Positions 1 to 7,464 of a DNA stretch of 64,000 nt are shown here, in pieces. The number at the start of each line of letters is the position of its first letter. The first letter of the stretch is position 1. The notes below the pieces were generated by a model that ran no database searches, had not been told where the DNA came from, and saw only the letters and a program-made list of their open reading frames with translations. The stretch is from assembly GCA_039817415.1 (NCBI GenBank), contig JBCBVV010000006.1:124001-188000 (forward strand), in the 5' to 3' direction. A program made the position numbers and the translations under genes. Source of the stretch: JALEFZ01 sp039817415. Its GTDB lineage: Bacteria; Bacteroidota; Bacteroidia; J057.

Positions 1-157
1 CGACATGTATCCACTGTTCGTCCTCTGTCAGTTTTCCAAAGAGGTTGATTTTCTCCTGTGTGATGTCCACCCAATTAGAAAGTCCCATTTCCTGTCCAAC
101 CATAGCTTCTAAGTCGGCCAGTTTTTCGATTGTTGTTTTGTATGCTTCTGTTGTCAT
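1..157 (-). CDS. MaoC-like (R)-enoyl-CoA hydratase, N-terminal part
   Basis: Only the first 52 codons lie in the window; the gene runs off the left edge. The visible N-terminus has the opening of MaoC/hot-dog hydratases: a Gly-rich turn followed by Ser-Asn-Trp, then D-I-T-Q-E-K-I, and finally the E-D-E-Q-W-I-H-V stretch that in this family precedes the catalytic Asp/His region. It starts at an ATG 10 nt after the upstream SDR stop, so it should be the fifth gene of the minus-strand operon that begins at 5016. Such enzymes hydrate trans-2-enoyl-CoA. The catalytic residues themselves lie outside the window. Confidence 0.75.
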   Translation of the reverse strand, partial: MTTEAYKTTIEKLADLEAMVGQEMGLSNWVDITQEKINLFGKLTEDEQWIHV

Positions 158-167
158 GAGTGTTCAA

Positions 168-911
168 TTAGGTTGGATAAGCTCCGCCATTAGCATGAAG
201 TGTATGCCCACTTACAAAAGCGGCTTCCTTAGAGGCAAGAAATAAATACACATGACCCATATCTTCAGGCGTACCAATTCGGCCCACAGGGATCATGGCA
301 ATCCCAGCTTGAATGACTTGTTCTGGCATACTATCCGACATCACCGACTTGACAAAACCGGGAGCCACACAGTTGACTGTAATGTTGTACCTTCCAACTT
401 CCTTACACAAGGCTCTGGTAAAACCCTGAATAGCTGCTTTGGAAGCGGAATAATTGGTTTGGCCAAAGGCGCCAGCCACTGCATTGATAGAAGAAGCATT
501 GATGATACGACCATACTTGGCTTCCTTCATATAGGGCAGAACTGCCTTGGTGGTAACGAATAGGCTGTTGATGTTGACGTTGATGACGGCATTCCACTCG
601 TCCTCCGTCATTTTTTGAAGGGAACGATCACGGATAATTCCTGCATTGTTGATCAGAATATCGATGCGGCCTTCTTTTTGCATAATGGCCTCCACGGACT
701 CCTGAACAGCTTTTCTTGAGGTAATGTCTACCTTTTGGAAGGTAATATTTGCTCCCGTTTCGGCTATTTTTTGGGCCGCCTCTTCGCCTTCATCGAGGAC
801 ATCCCACATATAAACCGTAGCTCCTGCACGTGTGAAGACCTGACAAATGCCCTCTCCAATTCCACGAGCACCGCCCGTTACAATGGCCACTTGGCCGGTT
901 AAATCAAACAT
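168..911 (-). CDS. FabG-like short-chain dehydrogenase (3-oxoacyl/3-hydroxyacyl-CoA type)
   Basis: A classical SDR of 247 residues. The Rossmann motif T-G-G-A-R-G-I-G is near residue 12, N-N-A-G near residue 88, the catalytic Ser is in a Ser-Ser pair near 140, and Tyr-x-x-x-Lys (YSASK) is near 155. All catalytic residues are present, so it should be an active NAD(P)-dependent oxidoreductase. The closest named types are FabG and acetoacetyl-CoA reductase. It is fourth in the minus-strand acyl-CoA operon, 41 nt after the double acyl-CoA dehydrogenase and 10 nt before the MaoC-like gene. In that setting, interconversion of 3-hydroxyacyl and 3-ketoacyl-CoA is the likeliest role; the substrate is unknown. 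Confidence 0.9.
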   Translation of the reverse strand: MFDLTGQVAIVTGGARGIGEGICQVFTRAGATVYMWDVLDEGEEAAQKIAETGANITFQKVDITSRKAVQESVEAIMQKEGRIDILINNAGIIRDRSLQKMTEDEWNAVINVNINSLFVTTKAVLPYMKEAKYGRIINASSINAVAGAFGQTNYSASKAAIQGFTRALCKEVGRYNITVNCVAPGFVKSVMSDSMPEQVIQAGIAMIPVGRIGTPEDMGHVYLFLASKEAAFVSGHTLHANGGAYPT

Positions 912-952
912 AAAAAGTAGTAATAGTTAGGTTGAAAGTCCTATCAAGTAAG

Positions 953-3346
953 TTAAGCAGAAACTGAATCTGATGTTCGATCTACCTTGGGTTTGCTATA
1001 TCCTTTGCCTTCGATCAACATCTTGGAAATGATTTCACACATGATTTCGGAGGTCCCTCCACCAATTTGACCTAGTCGAGCATCTCTAAACATCCTGGCC
1101 AAGGGATAAGCCTCCATGTAACCATAGCCTCCAAACATTTGGAGACACTGGGTCATGACTTTGTCGCATAATTGGGTCGCCAATAACTTCGCCATGGCAG
1201 CCTCTTTGACAATGTAGTCGCCATCCACATAACGCTGGATGAGATCGTAGGTAAATTGTCTGACCCACTCAACCTCAGCTGACAATTGTGCAATTCGATG
1301 ACGGAGCACTTGAAAGTCCTTTAATTTCCTCCTGAAAGCGGTTCTTTCGTGCAGGTATTTGACGGTCAATTCAATGGCTTTGGCTGCGGCTGCATATCCT
1401 CCAATCGCCATGGAGAATCTTTCAGATACAAAGTGCTGCATGATATAGTAAAAGCCTGCATTCTCGGCTCCCAGTAGGTTCTCAACTGGAACTTTTACCT
1501 CATCAAAACTGATTTCTCCTGTATCGGAAGCATGCCAGCCCAACTTATCCAACATGGTAGCCGAAACGCCCGGTAAATTCCTATCAATTACTAAAAGGCT
1601 GATTCCATTAGAGCCTGCATCTGGATTGGTTTTAACCGCCGTGATGATGAAGTCTGACAACACCCCATTGGTAATGAAGGTTTTGGAACCATTCACTATA
1701 AAATGGTCTCCTTCTCTTACAGCTGTTGTTCGAATCGCCTGCACATCAGATCCCCCAAAAGGTTCAGTAATTGCCAATGCACCAACGAGTTCTCCCCTGA
1801 TAGAAGGGCCCAGATATTTATCCTTGAGATGATCACTGCCTGCGGATTTAATATGGGTAATGGCCAAGAAAGGATGGGCACCTATCGAAGCACCGAATCC
1901 TCCCGAATTGATTCTTGCCACTTCCTCTTGAAACACAACTGAATACCAAAAATCCAAATTGCTTCCACCATATTCTGTAGGCGCATCTAAGCCAAAGAAG
2001 CCCATTTCGCCAAACTTCCTAAAAATATCCCTTGGCAATTCTCCATCCTTTTCCCATTGGTCCACATGTGGAACTACCTCCTTGTCTAAAAAGGCGCTAA
2101 AGGTATCTCGGAAAAGTTCATGTTCCTCAGAGAAGTAATTGGGATTGACACCTTTTCCAATGCCAGGCCCAACATGACTGGTCTTGGCTTTGGCGTAATT
2201 GACGTTATCAACAACCATCTTGGAGATGATCTCACGCATGATTTCGGATGAACCCCCACCAATCGTTCCTACTCTCACATCTCTGTACATACGCGCCATG
2301 GGATATTCTTCCATGAATCCGTATCCACCAAAGAATTGGAGGCACTGTGTCGCTACCTTCTCATGCATTTCAGTACAGATCAACTTGGCCATGGAGCTAA
2401 GTTTCACATCGTAAACTCCCTTGTCATAGAGGTTACAACAGTAATACCCAAAGGCTTTCATGGCTTCTACTTCGGAAGCCAGTTGGGCGATTCTATGCCT
2501 AAGGACTTGGAATCGGTTGATCGGTTTGCCAAAAGCTTCTCGTTCTGCCATGTATTGCAAAGAGCGATCAATGGCGTATTCCATGGTAGTTACCGAGGCT
2601 GGAATGAAACATACGCGCTCCAATTGAAGGCCATTCATCAAGTATTCAAAGCCACGGCCCTCTTCTCCGATCAGGTTTTCCACAGGTACTTTGACATTGT
2701 CGAAGCTTAATTCTGCTGTATCAGAAGCGTGCCATCCCAGCTTTTTTAATTTGCGGGCTGAAACGCCTTCGGCTTCACGATCAATCACCAACAAACTGAC
2801 TCCTCTTGCACCTGCCTGAGGATCTGTTTTCACCACGGTGACAATAAAGTCTCCATATACGCCATTGGTAATGAAGGTTTTGGATCCATTGACTATGTAA
2901 TGATCCCCTTCTCGAATGGCTTTCGTTTGTATATTTTGAGCGTCTGAGCCTGCACCGGGTTCTGTAATGCCAATACAAGAGATTAACTCTCCAGAAATGA
3001 TACCAGGGAGATATTTTTGTTTCAGGTGGTCTGATCCATACTTAAGGATGTAGGGAGCAGACATGTACTGTACGACCTGCTGACAGATCACAAAGCCACC
3101 TGAATTCATTCTACCAATTTCCTCATTGAAGACGACATCGTAGAAGAAATCCAGGTTTGATCCTCCATACTCTTCAGGATAGGAAAGCCCAAGGAATCCC
3201 ATTTCACCCATCTTTTTCCAGATGGACTTAGGCACTTGACGGTTTTCTTCCCATTCTTCAATATGAGGTTGAACCTCTTTTTCTAAGAATGCCCTTAGGC
3301 TCTGTCTGAAAAGCTCGTGTTCTTCGGTAAAATATCTTGATCGCAT
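953..3346 (-). CDS. Tandem-fused double acyl-CoA dehydrogenase
   Basis: The 797-residue protein is two complete acyl-CoA dehydrogenase modules in one chain, at about 1-385 and 400-785, joined by a linker of roughly 15-20 residues. Each has the I-T-E-P-x-x-G-S-D substrate/FAD segment (about 127 and 527), the F-I-T-N-G-V segment, and a G-G-G-(S/T)-S-E-I-M C-terminal motif (about 363 and 763). A typical family member is about 380 residues. The catalytic base position used in MCAD is Gly, as in the long-chain/isovaleryl types, and both halves have Glu at the helix-G position (Glu243, Glu642), so both could be active. The start lies 4 nt after the neighbouring SDR stop, which supports translational coupling. 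FAD-dependent alpha,beta-dehydrogenation of an acyl-CoA is expected. Confidence 0.9.
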   Translation of the reverse strand: MRSRYFTEEHELFRQSLRAFLEKEVQPHIEEWEENRQVPKSIWKKMGEMGFLGLSYPEEYGGSNLDFFYDVVFNEEIGRMNSGGFVICQQVVQYMSAPYILKYGSDHLKQKYLPGIISGELISCIGITEPGAGSDAQNIQTKAIREGDHYIVNGSKTFITNGVYGDFIVTVVKTDPQAGARGVSLLVIDREAEGVSARKLKKLGWHASDTAELSFDNVKVPVENLIGEEGRGFEYLMNGLQLERVCFIPASVTTMEYAIDRSLQYMAEREAFGKPINRFQVLRHRIAQLASEVEAMKAFGYYCCNLYDKGVYDVKLSSMAKLICTEMHEKVATQCLQFFGGYGFMEEYPMARMYRDVRVGTIGGGSSEIMREIISKMVVDNVNYAKAKTSHVGPGIGKGVNPNYFSEEHELFRDTFSAFLDKEVVPHVDQWEKDGELPRDIFRKFGEMGFFGLDAPTEYGGSNLDFWYSVVFQEEVARINSGGFGASIGAHPFLAITHIKSAGSDHLKDKYLGPSIRGELVGALAITEPFGGSDVQAIRTTAVREGDHFIVNGSKTFITNGVLSDFIITAVKTNPDAGSNGISLLVIDRNLPGVSATMLDKLGWHASDTGEISFDEVKVPVENLLGAENAGFYYIMQHFVSERFSMAIGGYAAAAKAIELTVKYLHERTAFRRKLKDFQVLRHRIAQLSAEVEWVRQFTYDLIQRYVDGDYIVKEAAMAKLLATQLCDKVMTQCLQMFGGYGYMEAYPLARMFRDARLGQIGGGTSEIMCEIISKMLIEGKGYSKPKVDRTSDSVSA

Positions 3347-3350
3347 ATGC

Positions 3351-4157
3351 TTAGCCCATAAATGAATTCATCAGTTTAAATAATCCCATGCCGTTTCCGG
3401 CCAGGTGTTCCAAGCCATCTACATAGAGGGTGGTTCCACTTACATAAGAAGAAAGGGGGGAAGCGAAAAACATCACCGCATTCGAGACATCTTCCACGGA
3501 TCCAAAACGACCAAAGGGATTTTCTTTTCGCATTTGATCGAAAAAACTTTTGATCGGGGGAGGGTACGTATCCAGTCCAGAGGACTCAATGATCCCAGGT
3601 GCTACGGCATTCATTCGAATGTTGTAGGAAGCCCATTCCTGTGCCAGGGTTTTGGTAAGATTTTCTACTCCTGCACGGGCTGCCCCTGTATGAGCCATTC
3701 CCGGAAATCCTCTGAAAATATTGGCAATAATATTGATAACATTCCCTTGTTTTTGAGGAATGAAAAATGCTTTTGCCATCGCTTGGGACATATAGAAGGT
3801 ACCATTCAGGTTGTTGTTGATCACAGCTGCCCAACCCTTTTCACTAATGTGTTCTGCGGGTGCGGGAAATTGTCCCCCTGCATTGTTGATCAGGATATCC
3901 AATTGGCTATGATTGGTTTTGATATGTTCGACCAGTTCCTGAATCTGCTCCGTTTTTCGGATATCGCACCTTCTGTAATCACAAGGCCCAAAGGCGGAAA
4001 GTTCTGCTGCTGCCTTGGCAAGAGGCTCTTCTTTTCGCGAGGCAATGGTGACGGAAGCTCCTAGCTCAAGAAATTGCTTGGCAATGGCATACCCAATCCC
4101 ACTTCTCCCACCGGTAACAAGGATATGCTTTCCTTGAAATAAGTCTTTTGCGTACAT
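3351..4157 (-). CDS. SDR resembling peroxisomal trans-2-enoyl-CoA reductase (PECR-like)
   Basis: A 268-residue SDR with T-G-G-R-S-G-I-G near residue 15 and N-N-A-G near 91. The usual Tyr-x-x-x-Lys is absent: the segment reads H-T-G-A-A-R-A-G-V, placing Thr157 and Arg161 at the Tyr and Lys positions. The same H-x-G-A-A-R-A-G-V signature is known in the PECR / 2,4-dienoyl-CoA reductase branch, so this is a subfamily feature rather than decay. It is second in the operon, 1 nt after the BKACE stop and 4 nt before the acyl-CoA dehydrogenase start. A reductase acting on an unsaturated acyl-CoA is the best inference; a dehydrogenase role is not excluded. Confidence 0.8.
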   Translation of the reverse strand: MYAKDLFQGKHILVTGGRSGIGYAIAKQFLELGASVTIASRKEEPLAKAAAELSAFGPCDYRRCDIRKTEQIQELVEHIKTNHSQLDILINNAGGQFPAPAEHISEKGWAAVINNNLNGTFYMSQAMAKAFFIPQKQGNVINIIANIFRGFPGMAHTGAARAGVENLTKTLAQEWASYNIRMNAVAPGIIESSGLDTYPPPIKSFFDQMRKENPFGRFGSVEDVSNAVMFFASPLSSYVSGTTLYVDGLEHLAGNGMGLFKLMNSFMG

Positions 4158-4158
4158 A

Positions 4159-5016
4159 TCAATCTCTTAGGGGTATGTTCAACATGGCTCTGGTCTCATC
4201 GATGGTAGCTACTTCTCGTCCCATCATATGGGCCAATTTTACCCCCCACTCCACACATTCTCCGTTGGACTTAGCCATTTCATTATTCGGTAGATAAAAA
4301 TTGTCCTCTAGCCCTACTCGGAAGTTCCCTCCCATGGTACAGGCTATTGCGGCCATTTGCCATTGTTTTCTAGAGATCGCAATGACTTGCCAGAATGATC
4401 CTGCTGGGACTTGTTTGATCTGGTGAATCAGGTTTTCAGGCGTCGCCCCTATTCCTCCTAACACACCCATGACCAAGCTGTACGTAGCATTATCTGGAAT
4501 CAATCCCATGGCACGAAGAGGTTCGGCATTGCGGATATGCCCAGTATCGAAGCACTCCATTTCAGGGGCTGTCCCTGATTCATTCATGGTTTTTACTACA
4601 TATTGAAGGGTATCGAAGGTATTTTCGAAGAGACCACTGAAGTAGAACTGCTTAGCTTTTTTGGAGAAAATGGCATAGTTCATACTTCCCATATTGAAAG
4701 CAGCCTGATCAGGTCGTGTGACAGGAATATGCCTCACCCTTTCTTCTTTTGACAAGCCAATGGCACCAGTAGAAAAATTGATGATCACCTTGGGGCATCG
4801 CTTTCTGACCTCTTCCTTGATGGCTTCAAAAACTTCTAATCTCCAGCTAGGAGCGCCATCATCTTCTCGAGCATGGATATGTACGATGCTGGCACCTGCA
4901 TCAACGGCTCGTTTGGCTTCTTCGGCAATTTCAACCGGCGTGTAGGGAATGTAGGGACAATGGTTCCTGTTGGTTGCAGCACCCGTAAGGGCCGCAGATA
5001 AAACCAATTTCTTCAT
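4159..5016 (-). CDS. Beta-keto acid cleavage enzyme (BKACE, DUF849 family)
   Basis: The 285 residues match the BKACE family, whose founding member is 3-keto-5-aminohexanoate cleavage enzyme Kce. These enzymes condense a beta-keto acid with acetyl-CoA to give acetoacetate and a new acyl-CoA. The metal ligands are visible in V-H-I-H-A-R (His46, His48), Ser82 is in N-F-S-T-G, and Arg233-x3-Glu237-Asp238 keeps the Kce spacing of Arg, metal-binding Glu and Asp. It is the first gene of the minus-strand operon. The side chain that fixes substrate class is not obvious, and lysine-fermentation partners are absent, so the substrate is probably not 3-keto-5-aminohexanoate. Confidence 0.85.
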   Translation of the reverse strand: MKKLVLSAALTGAATNRNHCPYIPYTPVEIAEEAKRAVDAGASIVHIHAREDDGAPSWRLEVFEAIKEEVRKRCPKVIINFSTGAIGLSKEERVRHIPVTRPDQAAFNMGSMNYAIFSKKAKQFYFSGLFENTFDTLQYVVKTMNESGTAPEMECFDTGHIRNAEPLRAMGLIPDNATYSLVMGVLGGIGATPENLIHQIKQVPAGSFWQVIAISRKQWQMAAIACTMGGNFRVGLEDNFYLPNNEMAKSNGECVEWGVKLAHMMGREVATIDETRAMLNIPLRD

Positions 5017-5040
5017 AAGTAGTAGTATGTCAGTTGTTCA

Positions 5041-5070
5041 CTAAACTATTTTATTCAAAGGAGCTTCCAA
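5041..5070 (-). promoter_or_regulatory. Predicted promoter of the acyl-CoA operon
   Basis: On the minus strand, TTGG (5070-5067) is followed after 18 nt by TAGTTTAG (5048-5041), one mismatch from the Bacteroidota -7 consensus TAnnTTTG. The BKACE start would lie about 20 nt downstream of transcription start. The same TTGG-N18-TAnnTTTG geometry is seen at 10554-10583. The -33 element falls inside the palindrome at 5060-5075. Confidence 0.45.
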
Positions 5071-5075
5071 GCTCC
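5060..5075. promoter_or_regulatory. Candidate TetR operator (16-bp palindrome)
   Basis: GGAGCTTCCAAGCTCC is a 7+7 bp perfect inverted repeat around a 2-nt centre, the usual size of a TetR-family operator. It overlaps the predicted -33 element of the minus-strand operon and lies 127 nt upstream of the divergent TetR gene. A second, shorter inverted repeat (AGTAT-N3-ATACT) is at 5138-5150, nearer the TetR gene. Binding is inferred from position only. Confidence 0.5.
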
Positions 5076-5201
5076 ATCTGAGGCATATTAAAGGTCAATT
5101 TTCTAAGGAGGACAACTAAATATAGGAATAAAATCTAAGTATCGAATACTAAAATCATATCAAAAATAGCATCCCAATACCTAATTTTCTATATTCATTT
5201 T

Positions 5202-5861
5202 ATGAACAAGACTAAAATGAAAATTGTGTTGGCAGCGATAGATTTGTTCAACCAGAGGGGCTTAGCCAATGTTCTGAACCAAGAAATTGCCTCAGCTGCA
5301 GGAATCAGCTTGAGTAATTTCAATTATCATTTTAAAACAAAAAAGGACCTTGTATATACCGTATGTAATCATATTAGGGAAATTCTAGAGGCGCGCATAA
5401 AGGGAAATCAGGTGTTAACGCATCAAGGCAGAGAGCTAGAGATTTCAAAGATTGTCTTCGAATTTCAGCGAGATTATAGGTTCTTTTATTTGGATACCCA
5501 TAACATACTCCAAACTTATCCAGGGCTGAAAGATGAAATGCAGAAGTTGATCTTGGAGTATATTCAGATCATCAAAAATCTGAATTACATGGCCATTGGG
5601 GTAGGCCACTTAAAGCCAGAACCTGAACAGATGCCAGGTTTGTATGATCATTTAGCTCGACAGATTTGGATCAGCAGCCACTTTTGGCTGGCTCAATCAA
5701 ATATCCGAGGAATGAATGAACCCTCTGTTATCGAAGGGTTGGAAGCGATTTACGCTGTTTTGTATCCTTACCTAACAGCATCAGGGATTCACGCCTACAG
5801 GGATTTTATTGATGGAGAGAAACAATTACTCCAACAGACTGGTAAAGGATTAAGCCATTAG
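5202..5861 (+). CDS. TetR/AcrR-family transcriptional regulator
   Basis: A 219-residue regulator with an N-terminal TetR helix-turn-helix at about residues 7-52 (A-A-I-D-L-F-N-Q-R-G, then I-A-S-A-A-G-I-S and N-F-N-Y-H-F). The rest is a mostly helical ligand-binding domain of the length normal for the family. It diverges from the BKACE operon across a 185-nt gap that holds a 16-bp palindrome, and it is followed after 26 nt by a crotonase gene likely cotranscribed with it. By analogy with FadR-type TetR proteins, an acyl-CoA or related metabolite would be the ligand; this is inference. Confidence 0.88.
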   Translation: MNKTKMKIVLAAIDLFNQRGLANVLNQEIASAAGISLSNFNYHFKTKKDLVYTVCNHIREILEARIKGNQVLTHQGRELEISKIVFEFQRDYRFFYLDTHNILQTYPGLKDEMQKLILEYIQIIKNLNYMAIGVGHLKPEPEQMPGLYDHLARQIWISSHFWLAQSNIRGMNEPSVIEGLEAIYAVLYPYLTASGIHAYRDFIDGEKQLLQQTGKGLSH

Positions 5862-5887
5862 TATTATTGACAACTACTCAAATCATC

Positions 5888-6646
5888 ATGCCACTAACCC
5901 AAATCACTTACCAAAGAGAAGAAGCGGTTGCTTATATCAGCCTGAATCGCCCTGAGAAGCTCAACGCATTAACCCCAACCATGATGGAGGAACTGCGGTC
6001 AGTTTTAGCGGATATTCAGCAGGATGATAGCTGTAGGATTGTGGTGATCAAGGGTGAAGGCAAGGCATGGAGCGCAGGAGTGGACCTTTCAGTATTTCAA
6101 GAAATAAAGGTTGAGCCTGGATTTAAGATGTGGCAGGATGGGGATGCAGTCATAAAAATGCTGGAAAATATGCCTCAAGTTACCATTTGCCAGTTGAATG
6201 GTTACTGCTTTACCGGTGCCATGGAATTGATGTTGGGATTTGACCTCATCCTTGCAGCAGATGAAGCCCAAATTGGCGATACACATACCAAATGGGGAAT
6301 CCTACCCAAATGGGGCATGACTCAAAGACTGATGAATCAGGTAGGCATGCGCAAAGCAAAGGAACTTTCATTTACTGCTCAAGCTGTATCGGGAGAAGAG
6401 GCAGAACGAATTGGACTGGTCAATAAATCTGTTCCCTTGGCACAATTACAGGAATGTGTAGATGACATGGTAGAGCAAATCCTTGACAACAGTTCCCAAA
6501 CCATCAAAGCCGTCAAGGAAATGTACCAGTTTGGCAATACCCATTCCTTGCCTGAAGGGATTCAATTCGAGCTAGATTACGAAGCAGATCTAACAGACAA
6601 GAGCCAGAAATTGAAGGACTTTAAAAAGAATATTGGAAAGTCCTAA
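5888..6646 (+). CDS. Enoyl-CoA hydratase/isomerase (crotonase) family protein
   Basis: 252 residues from the ATG; an in-frame TTG at 5867 would add 7. The crotonase N-R-P-E-K-L-N-A-L segment is near residue 20 and the oxyanion-hole S-A-G-V-D-L near 62. Glu113 in G-A-M-E-L matches the first catalytic Glu of crotonase. The second Glu, 20 residues later, is replaced by His133 within G-D-T-H-T-K-W-G. Loss of one Glu usually means isomerase, hydrolase or other crotonase chemistry rather than classic hydration. The gene follows the TetR gene in the same direction and likely serves the same pathway as the divergent operon. Confidence 0.85.
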   Translation: MPLTQITYQREEAVAYISLNRPEKLNALTPTMMEELRSVLADIQQDDSCRIVVIKGEGKAWSAGVDLSVFQEIKVEPGFKMWQDGDAVIKMLENMPQVTICQLNGYCFTGAMELMLGFDLILAADEAQIGDTHTKWGILPKWGMTQRLMNQVGMRKAKELSFTAQAVSGEEAERIGLVNKSVPLAQLQECVDDMVEQILDNSSQTIKAVKEMYQFGNTHSLPEGIQFELDYEADLTDKSQKLKDFKKNIGKS

Positions 6647-6803
6647 GCCAATAATTCCTGATCATTTGCGAGGAATATGCAACCTTGGCTTCATTTCTGT
6701 TTTTATAGAATCAGTAACCCACCAATTGGGCATCCTGCCAAAAGCCTGAGAAGAATGGTCTTCTGAAGGTAGTTTCACTTGTATTCCACAAACGTATTAC
6801 CCT

Positions 6804-7409
6804 ATGAAACATCTATTTTGGATAGGTGCCGTAGCTTTGATGCTACCCTTTATTGGCTGTGATGATTTTGACTGGCTAGACCCAGATGACAGAGATGAAA
6901 TTGAACATTGCGATTTCGTTTACCCTGTCAGCTTTACCCTTCCTGACAGCTCTGTCGTAACAGCCCATTCTCATGTAGAATTGGATTCCCTCGCTCAGCT
7001 TTGGGATTCTTTACAAATTATCCCTGTTCTTAATTTTCCTATACAGTTTATGACAGCGGATAGCATGCTTCTCACGATCAATGATGAAGATGATCTTGAA
7101 GAAGCATGGGATGAATGTGAAGAAGATGACGACGACGATGGAGATGATGATGACGGGGATGATGATGACGATGAGTGTTTTGAGCTGGTTTACCCGGTTA
7201 CCTACACCATGCCAGATAGCAGCCAAATCACGGCCAATAGTGAAGCTGAAGCAGATTCTGCCTTTACAGTTTGGTATGGAAACAATCCAGGTATTGATGA
7301 TGAGCCAACCTTGAATTATCCCGTTGATGTCATCCTAGAAGATGGCACACAGCGATCTGTTGCCAATGAGGATGAACTGGACGATTTGGAAGATGATTGT
7401 GATGATTAA
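6804..7409 (+). CDS. Asp-rich lipoprotein with two cysteine-bounded repeats
   Basis: A 201-residue exported protein. A hydrophobic signal ends in F-I-G-C, making Cys19 the likely lipidation site. Two homologous units follow: residues 36-105 (Cys36 to Cys105) and 125-199 (Cys125 to Cys199). Each opens with (V/L)-V-Y-P-V-(S/T), then x-P-D-S-S, and later (F/Y)-P-(I/V). Between them is a run of 14 Asp interrupted by two Gly (108-123). The flanking Cys of each unit could form a disulfide. I recognise no named domain. The polyanionic linker suggests divalent-cation binding at the cell surface, or simply a flexible spacer. Confidence 0.8.
   Translation: MKHLFWIGAVALMLPFIGCDDFDWLDPDDRDEIEHCDFVYPVSFTLPDSSVVTAHSHVELDSLAQLWDSLQIIPVLNFPIQFMTADSMLLTINDEDDLEEAWDECEEDDDDDGDDDDGDDDDDECFELVYPVTYTMPDSSQITANSEAEADSAFTVWYGNNPGIDDEPTLNYPVDVILEDGTQRSVANEDELDDLEDDCDD
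7125..7172 (+). repeat. GAY trinucleotide run coding poly-Asp
   Basis: Sixteen codons: 5 Asp, Gly, 4 Asp, Gly, 5 Asp. GAT and GAC are mixed, which lowers slippage risk compared with a pure repeat. It forms the linker between the two repeat units of the lipoprotein at 6804. Confidence 0.85.
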
Positions 7410-7432
7410 TCCTTCCCTTTCATCAAGAACTT

Positions 7433-7464
7433 AAAAAAGGCCTGGGATCACCCAGGCCTTTTTT
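7433..7464. terminator. Bidirectional intrinsic terminator
   Basis: A 14-bp perfect stem (A-rich arm, GGCCTGGG, 4-nt ATCA loop, CCCAGGCC, T-rich arm) lies between convergent genes. It gives a U-tract on either strand. The stop codon of the minus-strand reductase overlaps its right edge. Confidence 0.85.

Noticed and set aside
953..3346. Treating the double acyl-CoA dehydrogenase as two separate genes
   Set aside because: There is no stop codon in the linker and no start codon with operon-type spacing at the second module; the frame is continuous.
3405..4064. 219-codon open frame antisense to the PECR-like SDR
   Set aside because: It lies wholly inside a well-supported gene and its translation has no motif, signal or composition typical of a protein.
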